DNA of 64,000 bases from Paraglaciecola sp. L1A13 (GTDB lineage: Bacteria > Pseudomonadota > Gammaproteobacteria > Enterobacterales > Alteromonadaceae): assembly GCF_009796745.1 (NCBI RefSeq), contig NZ_CP047024.1:1116001-1180000 (forward strand), written 5' to 3'. This document shows positions 37,549-46,656 of this stretch, in pieces; the first letter of the stretch is position 1, and every line of letters starts with the position of its first letter. The notes under the pieces were generated by a model that worked only from the letters and a program-made list of their open reading frames with translations, made no database searches and was not told the origin of the DNA. A program made the position numbers and the translations under genes.

Positions 37549-38070
37549 ATGTTGGAATTTTTCGAAGCAATACGTGATTTTACTGAAACAGGTGGCCAAG
37601 TTTTATTGGTCATCGGGTTTCTAATATTCGTCATGTGGTTGCTCATCCTAGAACGCGCGTTATACGTGTTCATTTGGCACAAGGCATATAAGAAAGAAAC
37701 CATTGCCGCCTGGAAAGCACGTAAAGACCGTCGTTCATGGAATGCAGAGCAAATACGCCAAGCCATGATTTCACGGGTAAGCCTACGTTTAGGTGCAGGT
37801 ATTCCCATTATCCAAGCGTTAGTCGCCTTATGCCCATTATTGGGCCTAATGGGAACCGTCACCGGCATGATCGAAGTATTCGATGTTATGGCCATTTCGG
37901 GATCAGGTAGTGCACGCTCAATGGCATCAGGTGTGTCTAAAGCGACTATTCCTACTATGGCAGGTATGGTCGGCGCGCTATCAGGGGTATTTGCTTCAAC
38001 GTGGTTAGCGCGTACGACTAAATCAGAACGTACGCATCTAGAAGACGCATTGACAATAGAGCGTAAGTAG
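37549..38070 (+). CDS. exbB: ExbB-type proton channel subunit
   Basis: The 173-residue inner-membrane protein has an N-terminal helix (GGQVLLVIGFLIFVMWLLILERALYVF) and the MotA/TolQ/ExbB core (ALVALCPLLGLMGTVTGMIEVFDVMA, ASGVSKATIPTMAGMVGALSGVFASTWL). It uses the proton-motive force with ExbD to energise TonB. It is 11 bp after ttpC, with AAGG 9 nt before its ATG. Confidence 0.94.
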   Translation: MLEFFEAIRDFTETGGQVLLVIGFLIFVMWLLILERALYVFIWHKAYKKETIAAWKARKDRRSWNAEQIRQAMISRVSLRLGAGIPIIQALVALCPLLGLMGTVTGMIEVFDVMAISGSGSARSMASGVSKATIPTMAGMVGALSGVFASTWLARTTKSERTHLEDALTIERK

Positions 38071-38100
38071 CCAGCCTACCGCGCCTAAGAAGAGACAGTT

Positions 38101-38508
38101 ATGAAACAACATTTTCAAAATTTGATGGACGAAGAAGAAGCAGCAATCGACATGACGCCGATGCTTGACGTGGTATTTATCATGTTGATTTTCTTTATCG
38201 TAACCGCGTCTTTCGTAAAAGAATCGGGAATCGATGTTAACCGCCCTGAAGCCGCTACGGCAGTGAAAAAAGATCGTGCTAATATCCTGGTAGCTATCAG
38301 TGACAAAGGTGAGATCTGGATCAACAAACGCCGTATTGATGTACGCGCCGTGCAAGCCAATATCGAGCGTCTTCATGCTGAAAACCCACAAGGTACCGTG
38401 GTGATTCAAGCAGATAAAAAATCGACCACTGAAACGTTGATTAAGGTTATGGACGCGTCGCGTGCAGCCGGTATTACTGATGTTTCAATTGCAGCTCAAG
38501 AGCCATAG
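38101..38508 (+). CDS. exbD: ExbD-type biopolymer transport protein
   Basis: The 135-residue protein has a short cytoplasmic tail, one membrane helix with the essential aspartate D23 in MTPMLDVVFIMLIFFIV, and a periplasmic domain (VAISDKGEIWINKRRID, QGTVVIQADKKSTTETLIKVMDASRAAGITDVSIA). It pairs with ExbB in proton-driven energising of TonB. Confidence 0.95.
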   Translation: MKQHFQNLMDEEEAAIDMTPMLDVVFIMLIFFIVTASFVKESGIDVNRPEAATAVKKDRANILVAISDKGEIWINKRRIDVRAVQANIERLHAENPQGTVVIQADKKSTTETLIKVMDASRAAGITDVSIAAQEP

Positions 38509-38511
38509 ACC

Positions 38512-39120
38512 ATGCTTAGATATCTGATAGCGATAATCCTGTCAGCCATAGTGACTTTGAGCTTGTTCTTCGTTATGCAATCACTGATTAAAAGTGGTGG
38601 CAGTGCGTTAACAGAGCCAGCAAAGGGCAGTGTGCTGGATTTTGTTCGGGTGAAAAAAGAAGAATCCGCCCTGAAAAAAGATCGTAAACCTAAGAAACCG
38701 CCTAAGCCAGAACAGCCGCCTCCAGCAATGGAGCAGCCGCAAATGGATTCGCCTACACCGAACGCAGAAGGCAGTGGTATGGACTTCGGTGCCGACGTTA
38801 ACGAAGGGTTGTCTTTAGATGGCGGTTTGGCACTTGAGTCAGGTGACGGAGAATATTTACCTATCGTTAAAGTGGCACCGGTTTATCCGCGTCGCGCGTT
38901 ATCTCGGGGTATTGAAGGATTTGTTATCGTTGAATTTACAGTGTCAAAATTAGGCTCAGTAAAAGATCCATTTGTTGTCGAAGCTCAGCCTGCTGATTTA
39001 TTTAATCAGGCAGCAATTGATGCTGCGCTTAAATTTAAATACAAACCACGGGTAGTAAACGGTGAAGCGGCTGAAGTGGCTGGTGTACAAAACCGTATTA
39101 CTTTCCAGATTGATGGTTGA
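38512..39120 (+). CDS. tonB: TonB energy transducer (TonB2 type)
   Basis: The 202-residue protein has an N-terminal membrane anchor (residues 4-26), a short Pro/Lys linker (KPKKPPKPEQPPPAMEQPQ) and a C-terminal TonB domain. That domain contains VAPVYPRRALSRGIEGFVIVEFTVSKLGSV, FNQAAIDAALKFKYKPRVVNG and the final RITFQID. The short periplasmic linker is typical of TonB2 proteins, which need TtpC. It starts 3 bp after exbD and spans the periplasm to contact the TonB boxes of receptors. Confidence 0.95.
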   Translation: MLRYLIAIILSAIVTLSLFFVMQSLIKSGGSALTEPAKGSVLDFVRVKKEESALKKDRKPKKPPKPEQPPPAMEQPQMDSPTPNAEGSGMDFGADVNEGLSLDGGLALESGDGEYLPIVKVAPVYPRRALSRGIEGFVIVEFTVSKLGSVKDPFVVEAQPADLFNQAAIDAALKFKYKPRVVNGEAAEVAGVQNRITFQIDG

Positions 39121-39128
39121 TTGGGGGC

Positions 39129-40475
39129 ATGATGAGAGTAACAAGTAAAACAAGCAGTCACCTTTCATGCAAGGTTTTAGGATTAACGTTATGCGCCGTA
39201 ATCGGCCTTGGGTTTAGTGTATCTCCTATAGCCATAAAAGGTGCCCAAGCCCAAGAAGCGAGCAAACGTGAAACGCGCAGAACGCCGGCTCTTAGGGTTA
39301 AAGTGTACGATCAGTTGGCACGAGCTCAAGCCTTGGCCGATGAAAACAAGACCGAAGAAGCGTTAGAAGCGCTTGATAACGTCAAAGATAAAGCCAGTTC
39401 AATGAACAGTTATGAGCAGGCGATGATGTACAACTTCTACGGCTTTGTTTACTACAATGTTGAGCGTTTTGATGAAGCCATTGCATCATTTGAACAAGTG
39501 GTTGAACAGCAGCCTATTCCTGAATCATTCGAACTAAGCACGTTGTTTAGTCTTGCACAGTTGCACATGATGCGCGGTAACTACGATAAAACCGTATTGT
39601 TTTTAGAGCGCTGGGAAACACTAAATGCCGCTGTTAATCCAAATAGCGAAATACCAGCCAAAAACTACGTTCTCAAAGCACAGGCAATGTATCAGCAAAA
39701 GTCTTACGAAAAAGCGGCAAGCTTTATCGAAAAAGCCATTACGATAGTCGAAGCAAAAGACGATATTCCTGATGAAAATTGGTATGTATTGCAACGCGCT
39801 GTGTATTTCGAGTTAAAGCAGCCTGAGAAAGTTAAAGATGTATTACTAAAACTGGTCAAGCATTTTGATGAGCCTAAATATTGGGTACAACTTGGCGGCA
39901 TGTACGGCGAGTTAGGGGAAGAAAAACAACAGCTAGCCATTTTAGAAACCGCTTATCAGCAAGGTTATATTCAAAGTGGCTCAGATATGTTTAACCTTGC
40001 GCAGCTTTATTACTATCACCAAATGCCGTTTAAGGGCGCTCGTTTAATTGAAAAAGGCTTTGAAAGCGGAGTACTAGATAGGAACTTGAAAAATCTTAAG
40101 TTTTTGTCTCAATGTTGGGTATTAGCAAAAGAAAATGATGAAGCCGTGCCGGTAATGAAAGCGGCAGCAGATTTATCTGATGACGGCGAACTGAATGCGC
40201 AGTTGGGGCAAATTTACCTAAACATGGAAAAATGGCAGCAAGCTATATCCGCGTCAGAGGCTGCGCTTAGCAAAGGCGGTTTGCGTAATGAGGGCACGGT
40301 GCACTTGGTTAAAGGCATGGCATTTTTTAATGTGGGCCAATACAACGACGCGCTTAATGAGCTAGCTAAAGCACAAGAGTTTAAAAGCAGCAGAGGCATG
40401 GCACAGCAATGGTCTAAGTTCGTTGAAACCGAAAAAGTCAGCAGTGAAAAGCTAACAGTTTCACTTTCTCAATAA
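39129..40475 (+). CDS. TPR-repeat periplasmic protein of the TonB operon
   Basis: The 448-residue protein has a signal peptide (ending KGAQAQE) and then about eight to nine tetratricopeptide repeats, for example AQALADENKTEEALEALDNV, YYNVERFDEAIASFEQVVEQQP and QIYLNMEKWQQAISASEAAL. TPR genes close DUF3450-TtpC-ExbB-ExbD-TonB operons in Vibrio and Shewanella relatives. The start is 39129 or 39132 just after tonB, with GGGGG upstream. A scaffold role is inferred. Confidence 0.9.
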   Translation: MMRVTSKTSSHLSCKVLGLTLCAVIGLGFSVSPIAIKGAQAQEASKRETRRTPALRVKVYDQLARAQALADENKTEEALEALDNVKDKASSMNSYEQAMMYNFYGFVYYNVERFDEAIASFEQVVEQQPIPESFELSTLFSLAQLHMMRGNYDKTVLFLERWETLNAAVNPNSEIPAKNYVLKAQAMYQQKSYEKAASFIEKAITIVEAKDDIPDENWYVLQRAVYFELKQPEKVKDVLLKLVKHFDEPKYWVQLGGMYGELGEEKQQLAILETAYQQGYIQSGSDMFNLAQLYYYHQMPFKGARLIEKGFESGVLDRNLKNLKFLSQCWVLAKENDEAVPVMKAAADLSDDGELNAQLGQIYLNMEKWQQAISASEAALSKGGLRNEGTVHLVKGMAFFNVGQYNDALNELAKAQEFKSSRGMAQQWSKFVETEKVSSEKLTVSLSQ

Positions 40476-40573
40476 CGCACTTATGGCATTAACTGAACGA
40501 AACCATAACGTTTACTCAGTATAATAAAAACTATAATTCTAAGGTGGTAACCCACGTTAGCAGAGAACCTCTC

Positions 40574-40605
40574 GCCGCTTATGCATCTCGCTAAGCGGCT
40601 TTTTA
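40574..40605 (+). terminator. Terminator of the TonB operon
   Basis: An 8-bp stem GCCGCTTA / TAAGCGGC with a 10-nt loop is followed by TTTTTATTTT. The rest of the 308-bp gap before ahpC is AT-rich promoter-like DNA; no OxyR box with correct 22-bp spacing was found. Confidence 0.85.
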
Positions 40606-40783
40606 TTTTCTACCTTGTTACTTATTTTTTGCTAAACATTCCCAGCCATTGTTTTACACCATACAAACTTTCAATCTAAAAATTCGATTTATATAATCTA
40701 CTTTAATTAATTTAAACTATTTAAAAACATCCTTATTATCTATTTCGAAGTCACCCGAAACCAACTTAATGAGGAATATCTCA

Positions 40784-41353
40784 ATGACACAATCACTTAT
40801 CAATAGCAAAGTTTTACCTTTCAAAGCAACAGCATTCAAAAATGGCGAATTCATTGACGTGTCTGAAAAAGACATTGACGGAAAATGGGCAATCTTCATG
40901 TTTTACCCAGCCGATTTCACCTTTGTTTGCCCTACTGAGCTTGGCGACTTAGCGCAACATCATGCGAAATTGCAAGAGCTAGGCGTGGAAGTGTTCTCTG
41001 TATCGACTGATACTCACTTTACCCATAAAGCGTGGCACGGCAGTTCTGACACAATCAATCAAATTGAGTTCGCTATGATCGGCGACCCAACCGGCAAAAT
41101 TACCCGCAACTTCGGTGTCATGATCGAAGAAGACGGTTTAGCACTTCGCGGAACGTTCGTTGTTAACCCCGAAGGCGAAATCAAAATTGCTGAAGTACAT
41201 GACTTAGGCATTGGTCGTTCTGCGAGTGAGTTACTTCGTAAAGTGCAAGCCGCCCAATATGTTGCGAGTCATGACGGTGAAGTGTGCCCAGCTGCATGGC
41301 AGCCAGGTGAAGAAACGCTTACCCCTTCTCTTGACCTAGTAGGCAAAATCTAA
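40784..41353 (+). CDS. ahpC: Alkyl hydroperoxide reductase peroxiredoxin AhpC
   Basis: The 189-residue 2-Cys peroxiredoxin reduces H2O2 and organic peroxides. The peroxidatic cysteine C49 lies in FTFVCPTE and the resolving cysteine C168 in GEVCPAAW. It is of typical AhpC length. GAGGA lies 8 nt before the ATG at 40784; the earlier in-frame codon at 40769 is not needed. ahpF follows 83 bp later. Confidence 0.97.
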   Translation: MTQSLINSKVLPFKATAFKNGEFIDVSEKDIDGKWAIFMFYPADFTFVCPTELGDLAQHHAKLQELGVEVFSVSTDTHFTHKAWHGSSDTINQIEFAMIGDPTGKITRNFGVMIEEDGLALRGTFVVNPEGEIKIAEVHDLGIGRSASELLRKVQAAQYVASHDGEVCPAAWQPGEETLTPSLDLVGKI

Positions 41354-41436
41354 AGATAGATATTTGTTGAATAGGGGCTGGTGAGTGTTATTTCACTCGC
41401 CCCTACAATGCCGTTCATCAGTCTATGGAGTAACGT

Positions 41437-43044
41437 ATGTTAGATGCAAAATTGAAAAGCCAACTGGCAACCTATTTAGAAAACCTGACTTCACAAGTGG
41501 AGTTACGTATAGCTGTTGACGAACAACATCAAGCTAAAAAGTCAGCTGAGATAAACAACCTTGCTAACGAAATTGCAGATTTATCACCATTAGTAAGTGT
41601 GGTAAAGCAGAGTAAAAGTGAAATTAGAAAACCGTCAATGGAAGTGGTTTCGGTTGAAAATAACACCTCCATTACTTTTGCTGGTGTGCCGATGGGCCAC
41701 GAATTTACCTCATTAATACTTGCCTTGCTAAATAGCGGCGGGCATCCGGTTAAAATCAGTGAACAGCAAGTAGCTGAAATAAAGGCGTTGTCTGGTTCAT
41801 ATCAATTTGAGACATACGTATCGTTGAGCTGTCAGACCTGCCCTGGGGTAGTGCAAGCATTGAACGTGATGTCCGTTATCAACCCAAATATTACTAACAC
41901 CATGATAGATGGTTCACTGTTCCAAGAAGAAGTGAGCGAACGTAATATCATGTCTGTACCGAGTGTTTATTTAAATGGCGAACTGTTTACTCAAGGTGCA
42001 GTGACTATTGAGAAGATTTTAAGCAAAATTGACCCACAAGCTCACGTAAAGCAAGCCCAGTCGTTAAACGACAAAGCGCCGTACGATATGTTAATCGTTG
42101 GTGGCGGCCCAGCAGGCGCCGCAGCGGCAATCTACGCAGCTCGCAAAGGTATTCGCACAGGTATAGTAGCTGAAAAGTTTGGTGGTCAAGTGACTGACAC
42201 TATGGCAATTGAAAACTTTATTTCAGTTAAGGCAACAGACGGCCCTAAGTTGGTGTCTGGTCTTGAGCAACATGTTAAAGACTACGACGTTGACATCATG
42301 GCTAATAATAAAGCGCTGAAATTATCAAAAGACGGTTTGATAACTATTGAGCTAGAAAATGGCGCGTTATTATCGAGCAAAACGGTGATGTTAGCCACAG
42401 GTGCTAGATGGCGTGAAATGAACGTACCTGGTGAGCAGCAATACCGAGGAAAGGGCGTGGCTTATTGCCCTCATTGTGATGGCCCTTTATTTAAAGGTAA
42501 ACGTGTTGCCGTTATTGGTGGTGGTAATTCAGGCATTGAAGCCGCGTTAGATTTAGCCAATATCGTTGAGCATGTCACAGTACTTGAGTTTGATAGTAAG
42601 TTACGTGCGGATGAAGTGCTACAGCGTAAAGCGAAAGCAGCAAAGAATATTGATATTGTCTTAAACGCAATGACTACAGAAGTGCTGGGCGACGGTAAGC
42701 GTGTTACTGGCTTGACGTATCAAGACCGAGTTAGCCAAGCGGTTAAGCAGATAGAATTAGCGGGTATTTTTGTACAAATCGGTTTGGTGCCCAATACCGA
42801 ATGGCTTAAAGGCGATGTCGCTTTAACCGCGCGGGGAGAAATCGAAGTCGGACAACGAGGTGAAACCTCTATTGAAGGCGTATTTGCAGCGGGTGATGTA
42901 ACAACCTCGCCATATAAACAAATTATCATTGCCATGGGCGATGGTGCAAATGCGGCGTTAGGTGCGTTTGACTACTTGCTTCGCGCGCCGTCTGAAGAAA
43001 GTGCCCCATCAGTTGTACGTACAGTCGACGAACAGGCTGCCTAA
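41437..43044 (+). CDS. ahpF: Alkyl hydroperoxide reductase subunit F
   Basis: The 535-residue flavoprotein passes electrons from NAD(P)H to AhpC. The N-terminal tandem thioredoxin-like domain has the CxxC pair C132-C135 (SCQTCPGV). The thioredoxin-reductase-like part has [17 protein letters not shown] for FAD, the C344-C347 active site (YCPHCDGP), [14 protein letters not shown] for the nucleotide and [32 protein letters not shown] lies 7 nt before the ATG. Confidence 0.97.
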   Translation: MLDAKLKSQLATYLENLTSQVELRIAVDEQHQAKKSAEINNLANEIADLSPLVSVVKQSKSEIRKPSMEVVSVENNTSITFAGVPMGHEFTSLILALLNSGGHPVKISEQQVAEIKALSGSYQFETYVSLSCQTCPGVVQALNVMSVINPNITNTMIDGSLFQEEVSERNIMSVPSVYLNGELFTQGAVTIEKILSKIDPQAHVKQAQSLNDKAPYDMLIVGGGPAGAAAAIYAARKGIRTGIVAEKFGGQVTDTMAIENFISVKATDGPKLVSGLEQHVKDYDVDIMANNKALKLSKDGLITIELENGALLSSKTVMLATGARWREMNVPGEQQYRGKGVAYCPHCDGPLFKGKRVAVIGGGNSGIEAALDLANIVEHVTVLEFDSKLRADEVLQRKAKAAKNIDIVLNAMTTEVLGDGKRVTGLTYQDRVSQAVKQIELAGIFVQIGLVPNTEWLKGDVALTARGEIEVGQRGETSIEGVFAAGDVTTSPYKQIIIAMGDGANAALGAFDYLLRAPSEESAPSVVRTVDEQAA

Positions 43045-43097
43045 CCCATAGAAAGTGAATATAAATTGTAATCCAAGTTCATTGTGTGACCCCCCTT

Positions 43098-43130
43098 GCC
43101 GAGCATATCCCTGATGTGTCTCGGCTTTTT
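43098..43130 (+). terminator. Terminator after ahpF
   Basis: GCCGAG / CTCGGC is the base of a larger bulged stem and is followed by TTTTTT. Confidence 0.8.
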
Positions 43131-43174
43131 TATTGTATTTGATAAGTGAAACATTGTAGCCTAAAGCTAGCTTT

Positions 43175-43188
43175 TGAAAGCGCTTACA
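43175..43188. promoter_or_regulatory. LacI-family operator before the GH16 gene
   Basis: TGAAAGCGCTTACA is a near-perfect 14-bp palindrome with the central AGCGCT/CG core typical of LacI-family sites (TGNAANCGNTTNCA). It lies 70 bp upstream of the GTG start of the glucanase. No LacI-type gene is in the window, so the regulator would act in trans. Confidence 0.72.
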
Positions 43189-43258
43189 TTGCGTTGGGCG
43201 GCTAGCAAAATGCGCCGGTGCTAAGTCGCGTCAATATCCTGAGAGGAGGGAGAATACA

Positions 43259-44293
43259 GTGATACAACATAAATTGGTGATTGCAGTAATACTGAGTATT
43301 GCAACCTTAGGTGGTTGCGTTATGGCGAATAAGCCAGTCAATCCAGAGGATGCGTCTCAAAAGAGTGAATGGGAATTGGTTTGGGCTGATGAGTTTAACG
43401 GTCCGAGTATCGATTCGACTAAATGGAGTTTTGAGCAAAATTGTCACGGTGGGGGGAACCACGAGCAGCAATGTTATACGAATAAAGCAGACAATGCGTT
43501 TCAAGCCAACGGCATGTTAAATATCGTCGCTAAGCGGGAAACTTTCACTGGCCCTGCTCAAAATGGAGATACAGAAAACACTGCGACGTTGCCCTATACC
43601 TCTGCACGACTTCGAACTATTAATAAAGGCGATTGGCAATATGGGCGTTTCGAAATTCGCGCTAAATTACCGCAAGGACAAGGCAGTTGGCCAGCTATTT
43701 GGATGTTGCCAACTGATTGGGTGTACGGTGGCTGGGCTGCGTCTGGTGAAATTGACATTATGGAAGCCGTTAATTTAAAAACACCGTCTGATGCAGAGGG
43801 TGTATCACCTGAAACACTAGAGTCTAGAGTGCATGGCACGCTTCATTACGGTGGTTCTGCTCCAAACAATGTGTATACCGGCACACCTTATGTTTTTCCA
43901 ACTGAACAAAACCCGGCTGATGTGTTTCATCTATACGCACTTGAATGGGAAAAGGGCGAGATCCGCTGGTACATCGATGGTCAGCATTACGCTACTCAGC
44001 GTCAGAACGGTTGGTACAGTCAATTTACAGAAAATGGCAAGCTGATGAACGGGGCAGAAGATGCACCCTTTAATCAACGCTTTCATATGTTATTGAATTT
44101 GGCTGTGGGTGGCACGTGGTCAGCCAAGGTTAACCAAAAAGGGATAGATGAAAGCATCTTCCCCCAGTCAATGCTAATTGATTACGTTCGCGTATATGAA
44201 TGTAGCGCAGACCCTGCAACCGGACGAGGGTGTGCAAAGATCAATGCGAACGCAAAATTAGTTAAAGGGAAAACTCCATCTAATGCTGATTAA
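43259..44293 (+). CDS. GH16 endo-beta-1,3-glucanase (laminarinase-like) lipoprotein
   Basis: The 344-residue protein has a lipoprotein signal (lipobox TLGGC, Cys20) and a single GH16 domain. It opens WELVWADEFNGPSIDSTKWSFE, has the catalytic SGEIDIMEAVN with E164 as nucleophile and E169 as acid/base, and ends VRVYEC. The EIDIME form with a residue inserted between D and E groups it with GH16 laminarinase-type beta-1,3(4)-glucanases rather than kappa-carrageenases. It probably degrades algal laminarin at the cell surface. The start is GTG with GGAGGGAG upstream. It stands alone with a LacI-type operator and its own terminator. Confidence 0.93.
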   Translation: MIQHKLVIAVILSIATLGGCVMANKPVNPEDASQKSEWELVWADEFNGPSIDSTKWSFEQNCHGGGNHEQQCYTNKADNAFQANGMLNIVAKRETFTGPAQNGDTENTATLPYTSARLRTINKGDWQYGRFEIRAKLPQGQGSWPAIWMLPTDWVYGGWAASGEIDIMEAVNLKTPSDAEGVSPETLESRVHGTLHYGGSAPNNVYTGTPYVFPTEQNPADVFHLYALEWEKGEIRWYIDGQHYATQRQNGWYSQFTENGKLMNGAEDAPFNQRFHMLLNLAVGGTWSAKVNQKGIDESIFPQSMLIDYVRVYECSADPATGRGCAKINANAKLVKGKTPSNAD

Positions 44294-44335
44294 TGTGAAA
44301 CCGTAACAGCTAAAGTATTCGACAATAAAATATAA

Positions 44336-44361
44336 AAACGCCGAGCTATTGCTCGGCGTTT
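44336..44361. terminator. Bidirectional terminator between GH16 and the exopolysaccharide transferase
   Basis: AAACGCCGAGC / GCTCGGCGTTT with a TATT loop lies between two convergent genes, with T-rich flanks on the plus side. Confidence 0.88.
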
Positions 44362-44389
44362 ATTTATTCAATAAATTCAGCTTCGGTTT

Positions 44390-45799
44390 TTAGTAGGCGT
44401 TCTTATTTATAAAGCCACGCGTAACAGTAGCGAGAATAATTCGAATGTCCAACCACACTGACCAACGATGAATATAGTCTAAATCGTATTCAACTCGTTT
44501 AATCATCTTATTAATGGTTTCGGTTTCGCCGCGAAAGCCGTTGATTTGTGCCCATCCGGTAATGCCTGGGCGTACTTTATGACGCAGCATATAGCCTTCA
44601 ATCAATTTACGATATTCTTCGTTATGAGCCACAGCATGGGGGCGAGGGCCAACAACCGACATTCGGCCTTGTAGTACATTAATAAACTGTGGCAATTCGT
44701 CTAATGATGTTTTGCGTAAAAAAGCGCCTAAGGGCGTAATACGCACATCGTTTTTAGTCGCTTGCTGCACGCTATCGCCGTTATCTTGCACTGTCATAGA
44801 GCGAAACTTGTAAACCTTAATCATCTGGCCATCTAAGCCATAACGATTTTGTTTGAAAATAACGGGCCCTTTTGAGGTGAATTTGACGGCAAGAGCAATA
44901 AATAGCATTGGGATGGCGATCATCATTAAAATAAGCGAAGAAACAACAATATCTTCAAGACGCTTCGTTATATCGCCAGCACCTTGAAAAGGCGTATCAA
45001 ATACGCTCAAAGTTTGTATCGAACCCACACTCTGCCAACGAGCATTAAGCAAGTTATACATAAAGAAGTTTGGAATAATTGAAACGGTAGCTGTGGTGTC
45101 ACTGCACATGTTCAAAATTTGCATAATGCGCTTTTCTGCACTCATAGGCATGGCAATGTAGATGTAGTCCACTTCACTTGCTTTGGCTAACTTAATCGCA
45201 TCCTCAATCGTGCCCCTGACTTCGTGCTGAATTTCATGGGGGATACGCGCCGGCGCTCTATCGTCGTACATACCTTTGAAAATGATGCCCAATTGATCAT
45301 TTTCCATAATCTGATTTGCCAAGCTATAACCGGATTGTGTTGCACCAATAATAATCGCCCTACGTGTATTGTGACCATGTTTACGGTGACGGAATAATAT
45401 TTCACGAAACACCACCCGCCAGCCCACAAGGGTAGGGGCACAGATAACTAACCAAGATATAATAACGAAGTTTGATGCCACAATGGTGTCGGGGAAAATA
45501 AACGCGTAAGTAGTGGTAACAAGAGATGATATTCCCCACGCAACCATCGCCCATTTAATCATCAATGTATTCGACGCAGTACGCCAAGAGCGGTATAAAT
45601 CTACGGCTTCAGCACAGAGCATATAAGAAATAATGCTGACAAAAAGTAATAATAAATCAGATGAGCCGATCGGCAACCCCTGATATAGCAAAACAAGAAA
45701 GTAGATTAAAGTAATGATGATCATATCGACTAAACGATACAGCGTAGAAAAACTACTTTGATTACTTTGAATTATGCCGCCAGGGCTTTTGTTAAGCAT
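44390..45799 (-). CDS. WcaJ-type undecaprenyl-phosphate sugar-1-phosphate transferase
   Basis: The 469-residue enzyme starts exopolysaccharide repeat units by loading a sugar phosphate (often glucose) onto undecaprenyl phosphate. It has about four N-terminal helices, a Rossmann-like CoA-binding region (RRAIIIGATQSGYSLANQI), a fifth helix near residue 280 and the catalytic domain. That domain has IFKQNRYGLDGQMIKVYKFRSM, TSLDELPQFINVLQGRMSVVGPRPH and HKVRPGITGWAQINGFRGET. It is divergent from the polymer export genes across an 857-bp gap. The sugar specificity is not shown. Confidence 0.94.
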   Translation of the reverse strand: MLNKSPGGIIQSNQSSFSTLYRLVDMIIITLIYFLVLLYQGLPIGSSDLLLLFVSIISYMLCAEAVDLYRSWRTASNTLMIKWAMVAWGISSLVTTTYAFIFPDTIVASNFVIISWLVICAPTLVGWRVVFREILFRHRKHGHNTRRAIIIGATQSGYSLANQIMENDQLGIIFKGMYDDRAPARIPHEIQHEVRGTIEDAIKLAKASEVDYIYIAMPMSAEKRIMQILNMCSDTTATVSIIPNFFMYNLLNARWQSVGSIQTLSVFDTPFQGAGDITKRLEDIVVSSLILMMIAIPMLFIALAVKFTSKGPVIFKQNRYGLDGQMIKVYKFRSMTVQDNGDSVQQATKNDVRITPLGAFLRKTSLDELPQFINVLQGRMSVVGPRPHAVAHNEEYRKLIEGYMLRHKVRPGITGWAQINGFRGETETINKMIKRVEYDLDYIHRWSVWLDIRIILATVTRGFINKNAY

Positions 45800-46656
45800 G
45801 TTTATTTACCATTAATGTTTTGTATTACTGTTTAAAATTTTATTTTCAGAGGTTAAACGCACCGAATTGGAGTTGGGTCGTTATTTTGCGACATGTCAAT
45901 GTCGCTAATATCCAACACCTGAAAAATTAAAAAATTAAAAAATTCCCTTTAACTTCAGCGTTTTGACAAAACATAGAAGTTAGCGTGTTCCCAGCCTGTC
46001 GCATTATACATGCTATTCTGTTGTTTAATTACGACATATTTTTGTTTTTTTTATGACATTCAGGCTAATTCATATGAAAACAAAGCACACTCGTTTTTGT
46101 GGCCGCAATTTAAATCGTATTTTCACAGGACTTGTCTAATTGTTAATCGATGTCAAAGCAAAAAGTAGACCACTACTTAATAAAATTGTGCGCAAGCGCA
46201 ATTTAGCAGCGAAAATAGGGCACTTATCCCAGTCATTAGTCTAATTCCGCGGTAATTCCATCAATTTATTCATGTGATACCTGTATTATAATCAGGTAAC
46301 GGTTGGAAGATTTAGCTAGTCTTTGAGTGTAATGCTAAGGGTAAAGATCCGAGCATGAGTTTTTGTATAAGCTTTTCATTGTAAAATTCACATGGTTACT
46401 GATTTGACCTAGCGAAATCTTGGTTTAACATGCACGGGTTATAAAATACTAATCAATAAGTTGGCTAGGCTCGGCGTGATTGATGGCATAGATTTCGCTT
46501 ATGGAGACGCCTGCCGAGTTTTTGCATTGTTTGTTTTGTACATTTTCCGTAATTTTTTTCGCAAATTTTTCATAACAATGCGCTAATTTCACCAGATAAT
46601 TGATACACTTAGTTTCATTAAAATTGAATTTTAACCTTTAAAGCAGAGATGATTGA
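45800..46656. other. Large regulatory gap before the exopolysaccharide operon
   Basis: This 857-bp AT-rich stretch has no credible gene. It contains an 8-bp tandem A/T repeat near 45922-45943 (AATTAAAA units) and an inverted repeat TACCTG-N9-CAGGTA (46278-46298) that could bind a regulator. A possible sigma70 promoter TTGGTT-N16-TAAAAT lies near 46421-46448, followed by the hairpin/sigma54-like element listed separately. The size and content suit complex control of the locus. Confidence 0.6.
46470..46523 (+). promoter_or_regulatory. Structured leader hairpin or sigma54-like promoter of the exopolysaccharide operon
   Basis: The outer arms CTCGGC / GCCGAG are followed by TTTTT. Inside are further pairing segments (CATAG / CTTATG), giving a terminator-like structured RNA 130 bp before the first gene. 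Inside the same DNA, TGGCATA-N4-TCGCT (46484-46499) has GG and GC exactly 10 bp apart, as in sigma54 -24/-12 promoters, with one mismatch in TTGC. Both readings are possible. Confidence 0.5.

Noticed and set aside
40476..40783. OxyR site before ahpC
   Set aside because: CTAT elements are present but spaced 23 bp rather than the required 22, with no matching ATAG between them.
46470..46523. c-di-GMP (GEMM) riboswitch before the exopolysaccharide operon
   Set aside because: The conserved GCAAA and ACGCAAAG core elements are absent; only a generic hairpin is seen.
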